Assembly: GCA_947650285.1 (NCBI GenBank)
Contig: CANTFL010001256.1
Span: 310,001-374,000, forward strand
Length of the DNA: 64,000 nt
Direction: 5' to 3'
From: Hyaloperonospora brassicae
Taxonomy: Eukaryota; Oomycota; Peronosporomycetes; Peronosporales; Peronosporaceae
This document shows, piece after piece, positions 1-10,228 of this stretch (the stretch's first letter is position 1; every line of letters starts with the position of its first letter). The notes below the pieces were generated by a model. The model saw nothing but the letters and a program-made list of their open reading frames with translations. It had not been told where the DNA came from and made no database searches. The position numbers and the translations under genes were made by a program.

Positions 1-243
1 GACAGCGAAGAAGCGAGAAGAAGTAGAAAGGAATTGGATTCACAGAGTGATGAAGAGGAGAAAAAAAGAGTGAGCCTTCTGCAAGTGATGGCTTACTGTG
101 ACCTCTACGAAGTGTATTTGACGCACAGTCAGGCTTTTGATCGCAAGGCACTGAACAGGCTAAAGCACTTGAACACGTAGACGGGCAGTCTTGATCCGAG
201 CGCGTCTGCTGCCATTGTGAAGCTGCTGCAATCGCAAAAGTAG
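1..243 (+). CDS. 3' end of an unidentified gene, with an in-frame TAG
   Basis: Frame 1 is open from the first base of the window and encodes an acidic/basic charged stretch followed by LLQVMAYCDLYEVYLTH and LNRLKHLNT before a TAG at 178-180. The same frame continues after the TAG for 20 more codons (TGSLDPSASAAIVKLLQSQK) to a second TAG at 241-243, and that continuation also looks coding. The 5' part lies outside the window. I do not recognise the family. The first TAG may be the real terminus, a nonsense mutation in a decaying gene, or a sequence error. Confidence 0.35.
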
Positions 244-538
244 CTTTCAAGCACATTCCTGCTATTTGATACAGTCGTTGATTCGTTGCTTGCAAGCCAA
301 AAGGACTAACGAACTAGTGACTGTGTGCAGCAGATAAGCCGAGAGCGTGATGAAACTGGTTTCGTAAGGTGGGAGCTATTGTCCACAGCGGATGATAAAT
401 GCTGCCTGTGTGTCTGTCTATAAGGTCACACTCCACACACGCACGCACGCATGTGGCTGACGCTAAAGCAGTCAAAGACGAAGAGCGCAACGAAGCAACT
501 GCTCGACACTTTCGACAGCGAATGCCTCGCACCTTTGA

Positions 539-1005
539 CACCACACCATCAAGAGCATCGCCATTAGTAGTGGCAGCAACTATACCAGTAGCGAATACAA
601 CGGCGTTATGGAAAAAGGCGCTGTGGCCAGAGCTCTCGTGCCAGACATACCTTCTCGTCGAGTGCGACCGCTACAAAACGTCGTCGAGAAGATGCAGCAG
701 CAGCAGGTAAGTTGACGCTGGCTCATTGAATTAGTCTGGTCCTTCCTCTTCTGCTGCCTCTTCTTTCCCGCATGGTATGCAGATTTGAGAGCTACACGCG
801 CAGCGAAAATCGGTTCCCAGAGGCAAGCGCACGCCCTTCCCACGAGACACAGTGAGTGCCTTGTGATCAAAGTTGGCACTTACGAAAAGAAGCTACTCGC
901 CACTACTCGCTGCTTTTCGTTCTTTTCGACCTCATCACGAGATAGCTGTGAGCATTGTCAGGCGTCGTCAACAGCAGACGATAACGCCCATGGCTGATCA
1001 CACTC
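539..1005 (+). CDS. Coding-like exon series of an unidentified gene
   Basis: Three pieces join in phase with GT-AG introns. Exon 539-706 ends in a glutamine run (VVEKMQQQQ) at a consensus gtaagt donor. Exon 790-851 encodes SYTRSENRFPEASARPSHE and ends at gtgagt. Exon 962-1005 follows a ...gtcag acceptor and ends at another gtgagt. Codon choice in the first piece looks coding. The first acceptor is not the nearest AG (a tgcag lies 7 nt upstream), so that boundary is uncertain. No start, stop or family could be assigned; the series may belong to the same gene as the fragments at 1735-2890. Confidence 0.3.
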
Positions 1006-1734
1006 GTGAGTGTCCGAAATAGCAAGCGACCGTCAAGAACGAAATGTGTGTGTCCACATTCGTTCCCGGTGCGGTCTGTACTTCTCTAGTGAGATATGCT
1101 TTCTTCACTGCGCCTGCCTGCTGCTGCTGTTGTCACGACCACTGACTCTGTTGTTGTCAACGATTCAATCTCCTTACGGGGTGTGCCGTCAGCAAGGTGA
1201 CCGCGCTGGATATGACAGCGGCAGCAATTGTAGCAAAATTGGATCACTCATATACTCCCATGCTGTCATGACTCGCCAACTGACAGTGATGACGGTTTAC
1301 GTTTCTGTTCCCATTGATCGTCTCTACCTGTTGTGCCTCAGACGTGGTCTGGCTACGATCCCCAAACAGCGGTGATGGTACCAATTCCATCGGCTGTTGC
1401 AACCTGCATTTTCTTCTTCTGTGGCTGATAGGTAGGTAGAAGGAGAAGTTCGCATCGTATTTGTACATGATACCAACTACGTACAAGATCCCTGTCGAGT
1501 CCCGAACCAGCTAGAAGCGCCGGTGGACCCTCAAGAGTGCGTCGTGGACGGTGGAACCTAGTGGTCCTCTGTGGTCACCATGCCACTCGATACATAGACA
1601 ACGCTTGACGTCATGCGTCAGGATGACTGGCCTCATGATTCAATTGGGATCCTGCGTGGTCAGCTGTCAAAGTGCCGACTCCACTTCATCTTTGAGAGAT
1701 GCGTCTTGGAAGACCTTGCATTTGCGTGGACAAC

Positions 1735-2062
1735 TGATCGTGTCGTTCACTTTTTATTTCGCGCTTTGGAAGGACTACAAGTCCAACATGTTCATCGTTG
1801 GAGGTTACATACACAACGGACCGCACTATTCTCGTCTACCGAATTCATGTTATGGCATATCGCTGTGAGGAAGAACGTTTCGAGTATTCGTTTGTACGCG
1901 TTCGAACTCGCCTACATCATGCTGAAAACAGGTCCGCCCGGGTTCTCGTCTACATGAGGCTATAGTGTGGCCATTATTGCTTCACGGTGCTCGAAAAGAC
2001 TGGTGGGTCGCTCGTTGCCCCAACCTAGCGACAAAAAAGTTTGTCCCAGGGCTGCGGTGCAG
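1735..2062 (+). pseudogene. Coding-like fragment, unresolved (decayed or multi-exon gene)
   Basis: One plus frame from about 1735 encodes a protein-like stretch including VYRIHVMAYRCEEERFEYSF, then meets a TAG at 1963-1965. Shifting frame through a possible intron of about 35 nt ending at that TAG opens a second stretch (containing SKRLVGRSLPQPSDKKV) that runs to a gtatcg donor at 2063. An intron this short would be unusual, so a frameshifted pseudogene is equally likely. No family is recognised. The interval 1006-1734 has open frames but none that I trust. Confidence 0.25.
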
Positions 2063-2149
2063 GTATCGTGCGAAACATACAATGGTAGTACGTGGTCAAA
2101 TGACGACCTGCGGACCTCAGCATGTACGTGATGCTTCGCATCTTTATGC

Positions 2150-2890
2150 AGTACACCTCAATTTGATGCTTGGGCCTGAGCTCACGTAGTCCAACGACTT
2201 TTGGCGTACATATCGATGCAATCACTTGCACGTGAGTCACAATTATCCCGTTAAAGTTGCGGACCATTTCAGTGCAGACGTCACTTTCGATACGTGACAT
2301 GGGCCATTGACCGCATCACTTGACCCTTTGTCCATCGCCCACATGTCGAGTAGCATTGCACTCTCAACGTCTAGCTCCAGCGCAAACAGCAGCGACAGTT
2401 GTAGCCACGACTCAGTAGGTGTGTTGTTGTAGCCGACAGTGTGGCCTAGAAAACGTCCAGAAATTTGTTTACTGCTGCAAAGCTCAGCGCTGGCAACTTG
2501 GCCAGTTGCCAGATCTCCACATGTCGGGGCTTTGCTGGTTCACTACCATCGCTTGTAAGGCGACAGCGCTGAGCTAGTTTCGGGTCCATCTCAAGCAAGC
2601 TATGATTCGTTTCCCCAGCAAACGTGAAGTCTCAGTCCCAGCGTTGCTGTAATACGCAGCGAGTACCAAACTGTGAAGCCGCCCAAACTGCTAGTGATAA
2701 GTGATGCCATCCAAGTAATGGACTTCGATGGTTCGCCATCGATCGGCGGATCGACACAGGTGCTTATCTCGATTTGCATCCTTGCTGCTGGAAGTGGATT
2801 CAGCAGCACATTAGCGTCTGCATCCAGATTGCATACGACACCGACCTGTTCGTCGATCCACGATACTGTTTTTTGATCGTGTCAAAATAA
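2150..2890 (+). CDS. Unidentified gene, 3' part, with in-frame stops upstream
   Basis: The 3' end is convincing. Exon 2660-2759 (YQTVKPPKLLVISDAIQVMD, then DFDGSPSIGGSTQ) follows an acgcag acceptor and ends at a gtgctt donor. Exon 2804-2890 (ISVCIQIAYDTDLFVDPRYC) follows a ttcag acceptor and ends at TAA, in phase. Upstream, 2344-2556 reads as a serine-rich leader from an ATG at 2344 and then a longer segment, but in the same frame there is a TAG near 2431, and further upstream another TAG near 2189 and a TGA near 2298. The gene may therefore be decayed or carry introns I cannot place. No family is recognised. The gene converges on the RS-rich gene ending at 3440. Confidence 0.35.
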
Positions 2891-3439
2891 GCTATGCGAT
2901 GATCGGTCTTCCATCTTTAGGCTGCGGACTAGCAAAGTCGCCACACATGTCTCGTTACGATAGTGGGGCTGGCACGGTATTGACAGCTTCATATCCCGAA
3001 CTTTTACAAGATGGAAGGTGATATTTTATTCGCGTATGGCTGATGTTTGCCGAGTCCCGCTTTCTCCATATTCTCTTGCATCTCGTACAAGAACCTGCGC
3101 TGTTGGTCCTCGTGTTGCTACAACAAGACATCAATCGGAGCAACAGATAACGGTCAGCCTCAGTTTTGAAAATCCTTTTACATCAGCATCAGCCAGGTTT
3201 TCATCGAACCCCGACGGAATGCTTGACGTTCACGCGTTCGTTTCGCAGCGAAATAGCCGTATGTAAATGCTTGGACTTTCTCGTTGTTGAATCTGTTACG
3301 TTCAATGCCACGTCCATAGCTGAAATCGATCACAACCTCGCACCATCAATTCTCCAGGTGCCTGTTTCTCCAGTTTCATTTCCATGGCACCGCTCCGTGC
3401 GTACACTTGCTTTGTTCAGTCGATTCATACGTGGCAATT

Positions 3440-4884
3440 TCAGCGACGACCACGACGGTAATCAGCCCGATCCTGATCTCTTCTCCGACTATCGTATTCA
3501 GTACCGCGCACCCGGTGACGAGGACTACGACTCCGGCCTCTACTTCGATCCCGGGATCGTTTTCGAGACCTCCCTCTACTTCTGTCCGGACTCGCGGACC
3601 CTTTACGATGTACGTTGCTGTCCTGCGCACACGACCTTCTACGCACGCTTCGTCGTTCATTCAACTTGGAATCCGACCTGGATCGCCGCTTGCTGCCTAC
3701 AAAGTGATCATGCTGACGCTTTCGACTTCGGTTGCGCACCGCGAGCGCGTCAGTAAAGTTGTACCAGCAGTCGACAGGATTACGACCAGAGTGATGCACG
3801 GTCATCGGATGCTTCTCCTCCTCTCGCTTATTCGTAAACCCACCACCGAGCACAAGTTCCCGGTCCGTCTCGAGACTAAGGCCGATCATGTGCTTCTGAA
3901 TCATATCCCTGTACGCTGCGGAGCCTGTCTTTGTACCCACTTTTCCCCTGTACGAAGCACGGTGATGCTTGTGTGCATGCTCTGCTCTTGCATCACTCGG
4001 TGATACTCGAGAGGCCACGGATACAGCACTCGTTTTGGAGCTACCATGGCTGCTGCCGAAAGATGAGTCTACTCGAACTGCCACATCCTTCTCGCTCTTT
4101 GCTACGTTTTGCTGTATTTGTCAAAGTACCGTGAACTTAGTTGGTAAATGATAGAAATGCAATGCCTGGATTCAAGATAGATCAGTAGCGACGTACGAAC
4201 ACACTTCGAAGCCCAATTTCGATCACCAAGAATTTCCAAAGCGCGAGCACAAACGTCTGCACGCACAACACGCTGTCAGCACAACACGAGCCGTCCAATG
4301 GTGCCACGCACTACGCTCTTACCGTCACGTTTCTGCCCAAGAACTCGTAGAGTTCCGATACCAAACGGTCAGGCTGGCAAAAGTCGGGATGGTCCACTAA
4401 TCCAACCACATAGTCGACCAGCTCGTCATCGAGCGCCTCGCCGTTTGGTAACACGCCAGGACGACTCAGTTCGGCATTCAGCCATCGGCACAGAGACAGT
4501 GACGTCACTAACTTGCGCTCGTTGTCTTTCATTGTAGCAAAAGGTCGCGGTATACGTTGCCACGCCTGTACTTGGCTGTAGAATGACCCAGCCGAAGTCG
4601 CCATTGCCTCGAGTGCACTCGTTATGCCGCCTCTGTCATTGTCGTGATCATATCGATTGCTCTGCTCTTCACTCGAGACATTCTCAGGCTCCAATAGGCT
4701 TTGCAGCTTAGTTGCATTCTCATCTCCGCTATGACTGTTGTCCATCTCTGGACGTGCACCAATATCGCTAGTAGCTTCTTCAATGAATTTGCTTGTTGTT
4801 TCTTGAGTATCCTGTCCATCTTTTTCGTCGCGTCTGCCGTAATAAAACTGCCGAAGGAAGTGGTGAGAGGCGTGGCGATAGGTC
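3440..4884 (-). CDS. PWI-like domain plus arginine/serine-rich splicing-type protein
   Basis: Read on the minus strand, three exons join in phase: 4323-4884 (5' limit uncertain), 4197-4256 and 3440-4111. The introns are 66 nt (donor gtaaga, acceptor gtgcag) and 85 nt (donor gtacgt, acceptor atacag). The end of exon 1 plus exon 2 resembles a PWI nucleic-acid-binding fold: LDDELVDYVVGLVDHPDF, then LVSELYEFLG, then TFVLALWKFLVIE. The last exon is basic and ends in RS/RD repeats (SRGRSRKRSRDRSRGRSRS), typical of nuclear splicing cofactors. The first internal Met is at 4745, but the frame stays open to 4884 just after an AG, so a more 5' exon is likely. Coding-like minus segments at 2990-3400 (for example GIERNRFNNEKVQAFTYGYF) could be alternative 3' exons. 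The family assignment rests on pattern, not alignment. Confidence 0.6.
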
Positions 4885-5056
4885 CTGTATCATTGTTGTA
4901 CTATTGTACGTTACCGCTGCATTATGAATCAGACGAGGCCGTCGTTCTCCGTGGCATTTTCTCTGTCGCTCGATATGACGGTTCCCCACAATAGGACAAC
5001 AACAGCCATTATTGAGCGACTGATGATGTATTGCAATATTCAGATAAATGGCCGTC

Positions 5057-5248
5057 TCAAGGTACTACCAAATGCTTCTCCAGCGACGATTCGGGCACGA
5101 AATGCTCATGTAATGGCGAGCCACACGACACAAAAGTTACTGCAGGCTCCACTTTGACACGCGTCGACTGTACCAGCGCTTGCAACGCATCCGCCGCTTG
5201 CGCTGCGATCGCTGCATAGGTTGTGGCCGATTTATTGGATTGCACCAT
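5057..5248 (-). CDS. Small exon or ORF, possibly upstream part of the PWI/RS gene
   Basis: A 63-codon minus-strand frame starts with ATG at 5248, has an alanine-rich helix-like start and then VTFVSCGSPLHEHFVPESSL followed by EKHL. The Cys-His-His spacing is loosely reminiscent of small CHHC zinc fingers of spliceosomal proteins, but it does not match that consensus exactly. A GT donor follows EKHL, and the next minus-strand coding segment (from 4884) lies about 180 nt downstream. It could be exon 1 of the PWI/RS gene. The phase at that junction could not be fixed. Confidence 0.35.
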   Translation of the reverse strand: MVQSNKSATTYAAIAAQAADALQALVQSTRVKVEPAVTFVSCGSPLHEHFVPESSLEKHLVVP

Positions 5249-5269
5249 TGCGACTGTCCGGTATCACTG

Positions 5270-6450
5270 GCCGACGAGAGATAAAGTGAGGGATACAAAG
5301 GTATCATTCAATTAATTGAGAAATATATGCGATAATACATGCACTAAACGCCAAAATAGCTGAAAAATAAGATCGATACGAGATCAGATGGAAAGGTACA
5401 AAGAGCAAAAGGACAGATACACATGAGGGTGAAATGGCAATTACGGAGACCGAACGCATACGACACGGACGAATCTACACATGCCTTGTTCCGGGGCACA
5501 GGACGCTATTACTGACATCGCATGAACCACCGCCGCTACAAAGAGTGTAACATGTGTCTAGAAATCCCACAACCGCTTTGTAAAAGAAGCGTACAAAAGC
5601 TTGAGGGTTGCGCTCAGCTCAACGGAAAGAGATCTGCATTCAGATACGTAGAGTCGTCTCATACAATATGCTGTGGATTGATTGACTTGAGTCACGTCGG
5701 ACAACAAATACAAATGCCGACCACTTGCGCATTACGTGTTGCGCGCACTTGTCATGCGATGGTGACACTGCTGGTGACGACAGCATGGTCTGGATCGGGC
5801 AAAGCGCAGTGTCTCGTCAACTGGTGCCGAATGCACCTTCGACGGTGATAGTATCTCACTATGTTATTTTCAGCGACGATCTTGCTACGCATCATACGCA
5901 AAGATAGCACTTACGTATATCGTGATGTCAATGCCGAGTGTAGTAGACTCACCCTACTGCACACTCGCACCTCATCTCTTTGCATGGTATGTCCGATTAT
6001 AATCAATCGCTTCGGTGGTCGATTGAAAGACGGACGGATGTCTAGAGCCCGATTTGGACGACCGCGAACGTTCAATTCCTCGCATATCGTTACGATGAAT
6101 CTGCATGAATATCTAGGACAATGACAAATGGCTTCGACTCCTGATAGGAGGCGATCCGTATGTATAGTATACGTCCTAGGTTCACGTTTCTATGACTTCG
6201 CTGTACGTGTAATTTCTAAACAATGAAATGCATATTTATCTCTCTCAATTAAATAGGTGCATATGATTATGATCTTAATACAAACACAACGATAATTGCA
6301 TGGACCGAGACGGTGGTATCAGATCACTTGTTCTTTTGGGCAGGCACACTGCAACTAGGCGCACAAGCTACGATTACTTCACACACTGCCATATTCGGAC
6401 GGTAGGCCATAGTCCACACGACCACAAATGACACTCTTTTCAGTCACCAC
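5270..6450. other. Interval with only weak coding signals
   Basis: No gene is assigned. On the minus strand around 5757-5905 an ATG-started frame (including ENNIVRYYHRRRCIRHQLT) and around 5960-6100 a second stretch look coding and are separated by a gtgagt...gtag interval, but no family or consistent phase emerged. The rest (6130-6450) is AT-richer without supportable features. Confidence 0.3.
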
Positions 6451-6550
6451 AAGCACAGTCAAAACAACTGTCGTTGCAAGTGCCATATTCGCTGCAAAAG
6501 ATGGCATTTCTCGATCCATCGCTCACCGTTCCAACAAACAGGCACAATGA

Positions 6551-7651
6551 ATGTCCCGAGCTGCGTCTTTCTACCGCTGCAAAGCGTCACTCGGAATTGA
6601 GCAAACAATGTCCTGTCTGCCACGTTCCTCATCCATGTCGCAAGACTCGTCACACGTTGCGTATCAGAAAAAGATCGGTGTGCATAAAAGCGGCCACATC
6701 CATTGGCGGTCAGCAGCTCAGACGATATCAAAAGCGACCGAGTGCGACATGCCACACCCGAAAAAGAAGCGGCGACCACACGTTGCGCCGCGGTTTGCTC
6801 AGGATCGACGACCTTCAGACGCCACTGCGAAACGTGTGGCGATCAGTGAACAAGAACAAGCGGTGCGCGATCTCTTTTCCAGCTCCACGTGCCGCTGTTT
6901 CGTGCTCAAGTCGTTCAGTGAGGCCAATGTCCACAAAAGTCTCAAGTTTGGCATCTGGAGCACGACAGCGTTGCACAGTGCTCTATTGGACCAGGTTTAC
7001 CGAGCCAGCAGCCTGACTGCAGACCGACCAGTGCTGCTCTTTTTTAGGTACTTGCATTCGATGCACGTTTGTGTGTTGTACGAGCTGGCGCCGTCCTAAT
7101 AGTGGATGTTGTAACATGTGTTCGTGTTGGTGTCGTTGGTCCCACTAGCGTGTGCAACACGAGGCACTTTCACGGCATTGCTCGCATGACGTCGAGTGTA
7201 CAGACGGATACGCAATTTCAGCTATGGGAAAAGCTCAAGTACGAGGGGTTCTTTCGTGTCGAGTGGCTGCTGGTCAAAGATGTGCCCAATTATGTGCTCA
7301 CGGGGGTCAAGATGAGCAACACGCCGACGAAGAAATCCATCACCTCGTGTCGAGATTGCGAAGAAGTGCTGTGCAGCGAGGTGAGGGTCTACTGTGAAAG
7401 TTTCGTCTAGTAGTCCGAGCGATTGCTTGGCAACTGTCGCTTACGATTGTCGTGCGCAGGCCAGTGAGTTCCTGACTCGCTTTACCGAGTTTGATAGCCG
7501 CTCGAGTGCTTGGGACGATTTCGCACACTATGACGAGCTTCAGATACAGCTTGAGCACAAACGGGGTTTGGTGCTTTCAGACGAGGTTGACAGGACGGAG
7601 TTGAGCTCGTATCTCGTACCTCTTCAAGAAGAATCGCTCGCGTCAACATAA
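6551..7651 (+). CDS. YTH-domain RNA-binding protein (m6A reader)
   Basis: Three exons, 6551-7047, 7149-7380 and 7460-7651, join in phase to a 306-aa protein. The introns are 101 and 79 nt with GT-AG ends. The ATG at 6551 directly follows an in-frame TGA. A basic PKKKRR motif near residues 70-75 suggests a nuclear localisation signal. The YTH domain starts near residue 116: FVLKSFSEANVHKSLKFGIW, then VLLFFS (spanning intron 1), then FFRVEWLLVKDVPNYVL and KKSITSCRDCEEV. YTH domains bind N6-methyladenosine in an aromatic cage. Trp136 and Trp192 occupy the first two cage positions, while the third, Trp in YTHDF proteins, is Tyr197 by my alignment. The C-terminal tail is acidic and Gln-rich. The family call is firm; DC versus DF subfamily is not resolved. 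Confidence 0.87.
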
Positions 7652-7670
7652 CATCAGCTGTTGTTTCACA

Positions 7671-8162
7671 ATGGTGTTCCGAGTACAGCTGCTTGGGTGT
7701 GTTTGGCGAGCATCGCCGCCGTTCACGACATTTGCACAAGGTATGTGCACTTCTTCTTCATCTCTTGGCTTCATTGACGTTTTCTCGTCACGCCAGCACG
7801 TTTCTGGCGCGATGGCTTTACTCGATCAGCGCACCCCGTCTCCATGTCTGTCGTTGTGGCTCAACCTTTTGACGACGTTGATATCGATCAGCAGGAGCTA
7901 AGAAGTGTGATGCAACAACGACTCGACCATGTCGGCAGTATCCGGTGTCTGCATGCTGTCCGTCTCAGACTGACGATTTCGACAAAAGACGAGGATGCAG
8001 CTGGTTCAATTGTCGTACAGACGGACCCATACTTGCATCTGTGCTGAATAGACACACCGCATTGACTCAAAGACAGACGATGCTGTGCATATTCGTCAAA
8101 CTTGTAGCGACTGCCAATCTATTGAGCAGATTATGCTCGGCGGCACAATTGCACAAACGTGA
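7671..8162 (+). CDS. Unidentified small gene, tentative three exons
   Basis: A tentative model starts at the ATG at 7671. Exon 1 (7671-7740) ends at a gtatgt donor; a 56-nt intron is followed by exon 2 (7797 to about 8011-8014, including DDVDIDQQELRSVMQQRLDH); exon 3 (8052-8162) ends with CSDCQSIEQIMLGGTIAQT and TGA. Exon 3 is strongly coding-like and preserves phase, but the second intron would be only 37-40 nt, so a boundary may be wrong. Another frame in exon 1 (starting before 7671) also looks coding. No family is recognised. The gene lies 20 bp after the YTH stop and converges on RPT5. Confidence 0.4.
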
Positions 8163-8280
8163 GCTGAGCGAACATAAGACAAATGAGAAATGTCGCTGAG
8201 CACAGTAGCAATCGTTACGCTCTAATCACTCCCTGCGTCATTTGCAACACGCTTTGCTGTACGATGGGCCTACATTGTCT

Positions 8281-9943
8281 TCACGCGTAGTACTGCAGCG
8301 TCGCTTTCTTCTTGGCCGACACGACAGATATGCCTTCCATAAAGTCTTCGTGCTTGATCACGTTGCTTTCGCGACGCAGTGCCAGCATACCAGCTTCCAC
8401 ACAGACCTGCAGACACAAGTTGATCGACAAGGCGCAAGTACGACAGATGAGCAAGTGGCCAATTTGTAACATCAGCAATCGATGCAGTGCATGTACCGCT
8501 TTCAGCTGTGCACCGTTAAAGTCGTCCGTCGAGCGCGCCAGCTCGTCAAAGTTGGTATCTGAGCGTAACGAAAAGCATTGCAAAGTACGATCAGTTTAGC
8601 TGCACGACGTTGACTCCATAGCGGTTGACTCCGTCATTTACCTTCCGTGTCGACATTCATTTTACGCGAGTGAATCTGCAAAATACGAGCACGAGCTTCT
8701 TCCGTCGGGTGCGGCAGTTCAATCTACATTATCCAGCCGTACCAATGAGCAACATTCTTCTCCACAGATATACATATCAGCATGCAGCAAACCTTGCGAT
8801 CCAGACGTCCAGACCGAAGGAGAGCAGGGTCCAACACATCAGGACGATTCGTCGCAGCAATGACCTTGATCTTTGTGTTGTTCGTGAATCCGTCCAACTG
8901 GTTCAGCAGCTCCAACATGGTGCGCTGCACTTCCCGGTCACCCGACTGTTCACCGCCAAAGCGCTTGGTTCCAATGGCATCCAGCTAATCGCAACAAACA
9001 CAACACGACTGTACGTCAGCAACCCACCGCACCACCTTCACCTCAATCACTCTACAGAAGTCCCATCGTGCCCCTTTTCCGTCTTTTGCTGCCATCTCAC
9101 CTCGTCAATAAAGATAATCGCGCCGCCACGTCCTTGGTCCTTGCACTTTTCCTTGGCCAGCTCAAACGCGTCGCGCACGAGTTTCGCGCCGTCGCCAATG
9201 AACATTTGCACCAACTGAGGCGCAGCGAGTTTCAAGAAAATCGCGTCCGTCTGCTTGGCACAGGCCCGCGCCAGCAGCGTCTTGCCCGTGCCAGGCGGAC
9301 CGTGCAAGAGCACACCCTTGGGGGGCTGAATGCCGATCGCGTCGAACCGCTCTTTGTGCGTCATGGGGAGCACCACGGCCTCGACGAGCTCCTGGATCTG
9401 CTTGTCCAGCCCGCCAATGTCGCTGTACTCTTCCGTCGGCTTCTCGTCCACTTCCATTGCTTTCACGCGCGAGTCGTACTCGCTCGGGAGCTTCTCCAAA
9501 ATCAAGTAACTGTCCTTGTTCACGCCCACGAGGTCATTGGGGATCAGCGTGGACGATGGCACGAGCCCTGGGATTGGCAAAAAGATCGTCTGCCGCGTGC
9601 TCGTCTTGATCACGGCGCTCTGGCCCTGGCGCTGCGCGTCCACGTCGGTCGCGGCGCCGTCCTGCTCGTCGTCGTCGTCGGCCAGCTCGAGGATCTCAAC
9701 GACGTTCGCGACTAAGTACGGCAGCTGCTTGTTGAGCTTGACCTTCTCGTGGTTCTCTTTGATGCGCTCGCGCTGCGAGTTGCTCTCGTGGTTGATGCGC
9801 TGGATGTCGCTGCGCATGATGCGGATGTCGTTGTCCAGCAGGCGGATGCGCTGCCGCAGCTCGTCGTTCGACATGAGCAGAATCTCCGGGTCCAGTCCCT
9901 CGGCGTCGGGGCCCCAGATCTCGGACGACTCTAACGCGCTCAT
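8281..9943 (-). CDS. RPT5: 26S proteasome regulatory ATPase subunit RPT5 (6A, PSMC3)
   Basis: Five minus-strand exons, 9101-9943, 8793-8984, 8642-8723, 8497-8558 and 8281-8406, join in phase to 434 aa, the usual length of the family. Order: N-terminal coiled coil (about 26-75), OB-like region (about 76-160), and AAA+ ATPase with Walker A GPPGTGKT at 215-222 and Walker B IIFIDE at 276-281. Exon 1 ends exactly after the Walker B Asp-Glu. The second region of homology and [20 protein letters not shown] follow, then the C-terminal helical domain. The terminus YYA is the HbYX motif that docks RPT5 into the 20S core pocket and opens the gate. The subunit unfolds ubiquitinated substrates in the cytosol and nucleus. 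The start at 9943 ([10 protein letters not shown]) fits the family better than an in-frame Met 14 codons upstream. The donor of intron 2 (gtttgc) is atypical. Confidence 0.97.
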
Positions 9944-10001
9944 TCGATCGGATCGGGTTTTGTGGTGTCGTGTGTTTCGTAGCAAACGGCGAATTGTATT
10001 T

Positions 10002-10098
10002 TATGGTTTATGGGTTTGTTTTTACGGGGTTTACGGGTTTATTTTTATGGGGTTTATGGGTTTATTTTTATGGGGTTTTATAGGTTTATTTTTATTGT
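10002..10098 (+). repeat. Tandem GGGTTTAT-rich repeat upstream of RPT5
   Basis: About four imperfect copies of a 20-24 nt T/G unit (gggtttatttttatgggg type, with acggg variants) lie 60-155 nt upstream of the RPT5 start codon, in its probable promoter or 5' UTR. The unit resembles degenerate telomere-type TTTAGGG DNA but is not that sequence. Confidence 0.75.
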
Positions 10099-10228
10099 CA
10101 AGGTGCGAGAGAGGGGATGGGGGAGGGGGATGGGTGCATCGTACGAGCCATGAGGGGCGGACACAAATGGACGACAGACAACTAACTGATTCAAATGTAC
10201 TCAACAACAACAACAATAGCGCATCATG

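Noticed and set aside
178..2433. Reassignment of TAG to a sense codon
   Set aside because: TAG terminates antiporter P1 at the expected C-terminus, and nearby genes use standard stops; decay or mis-splicing explains the pattern better.
3166..4003. Two plus ORFs of about 197 codons opposite the RS-rich exon
   Set aside because: Thr/Ser-rich translation is the complement of RS codons; the minus frame has intron phase and domain support.
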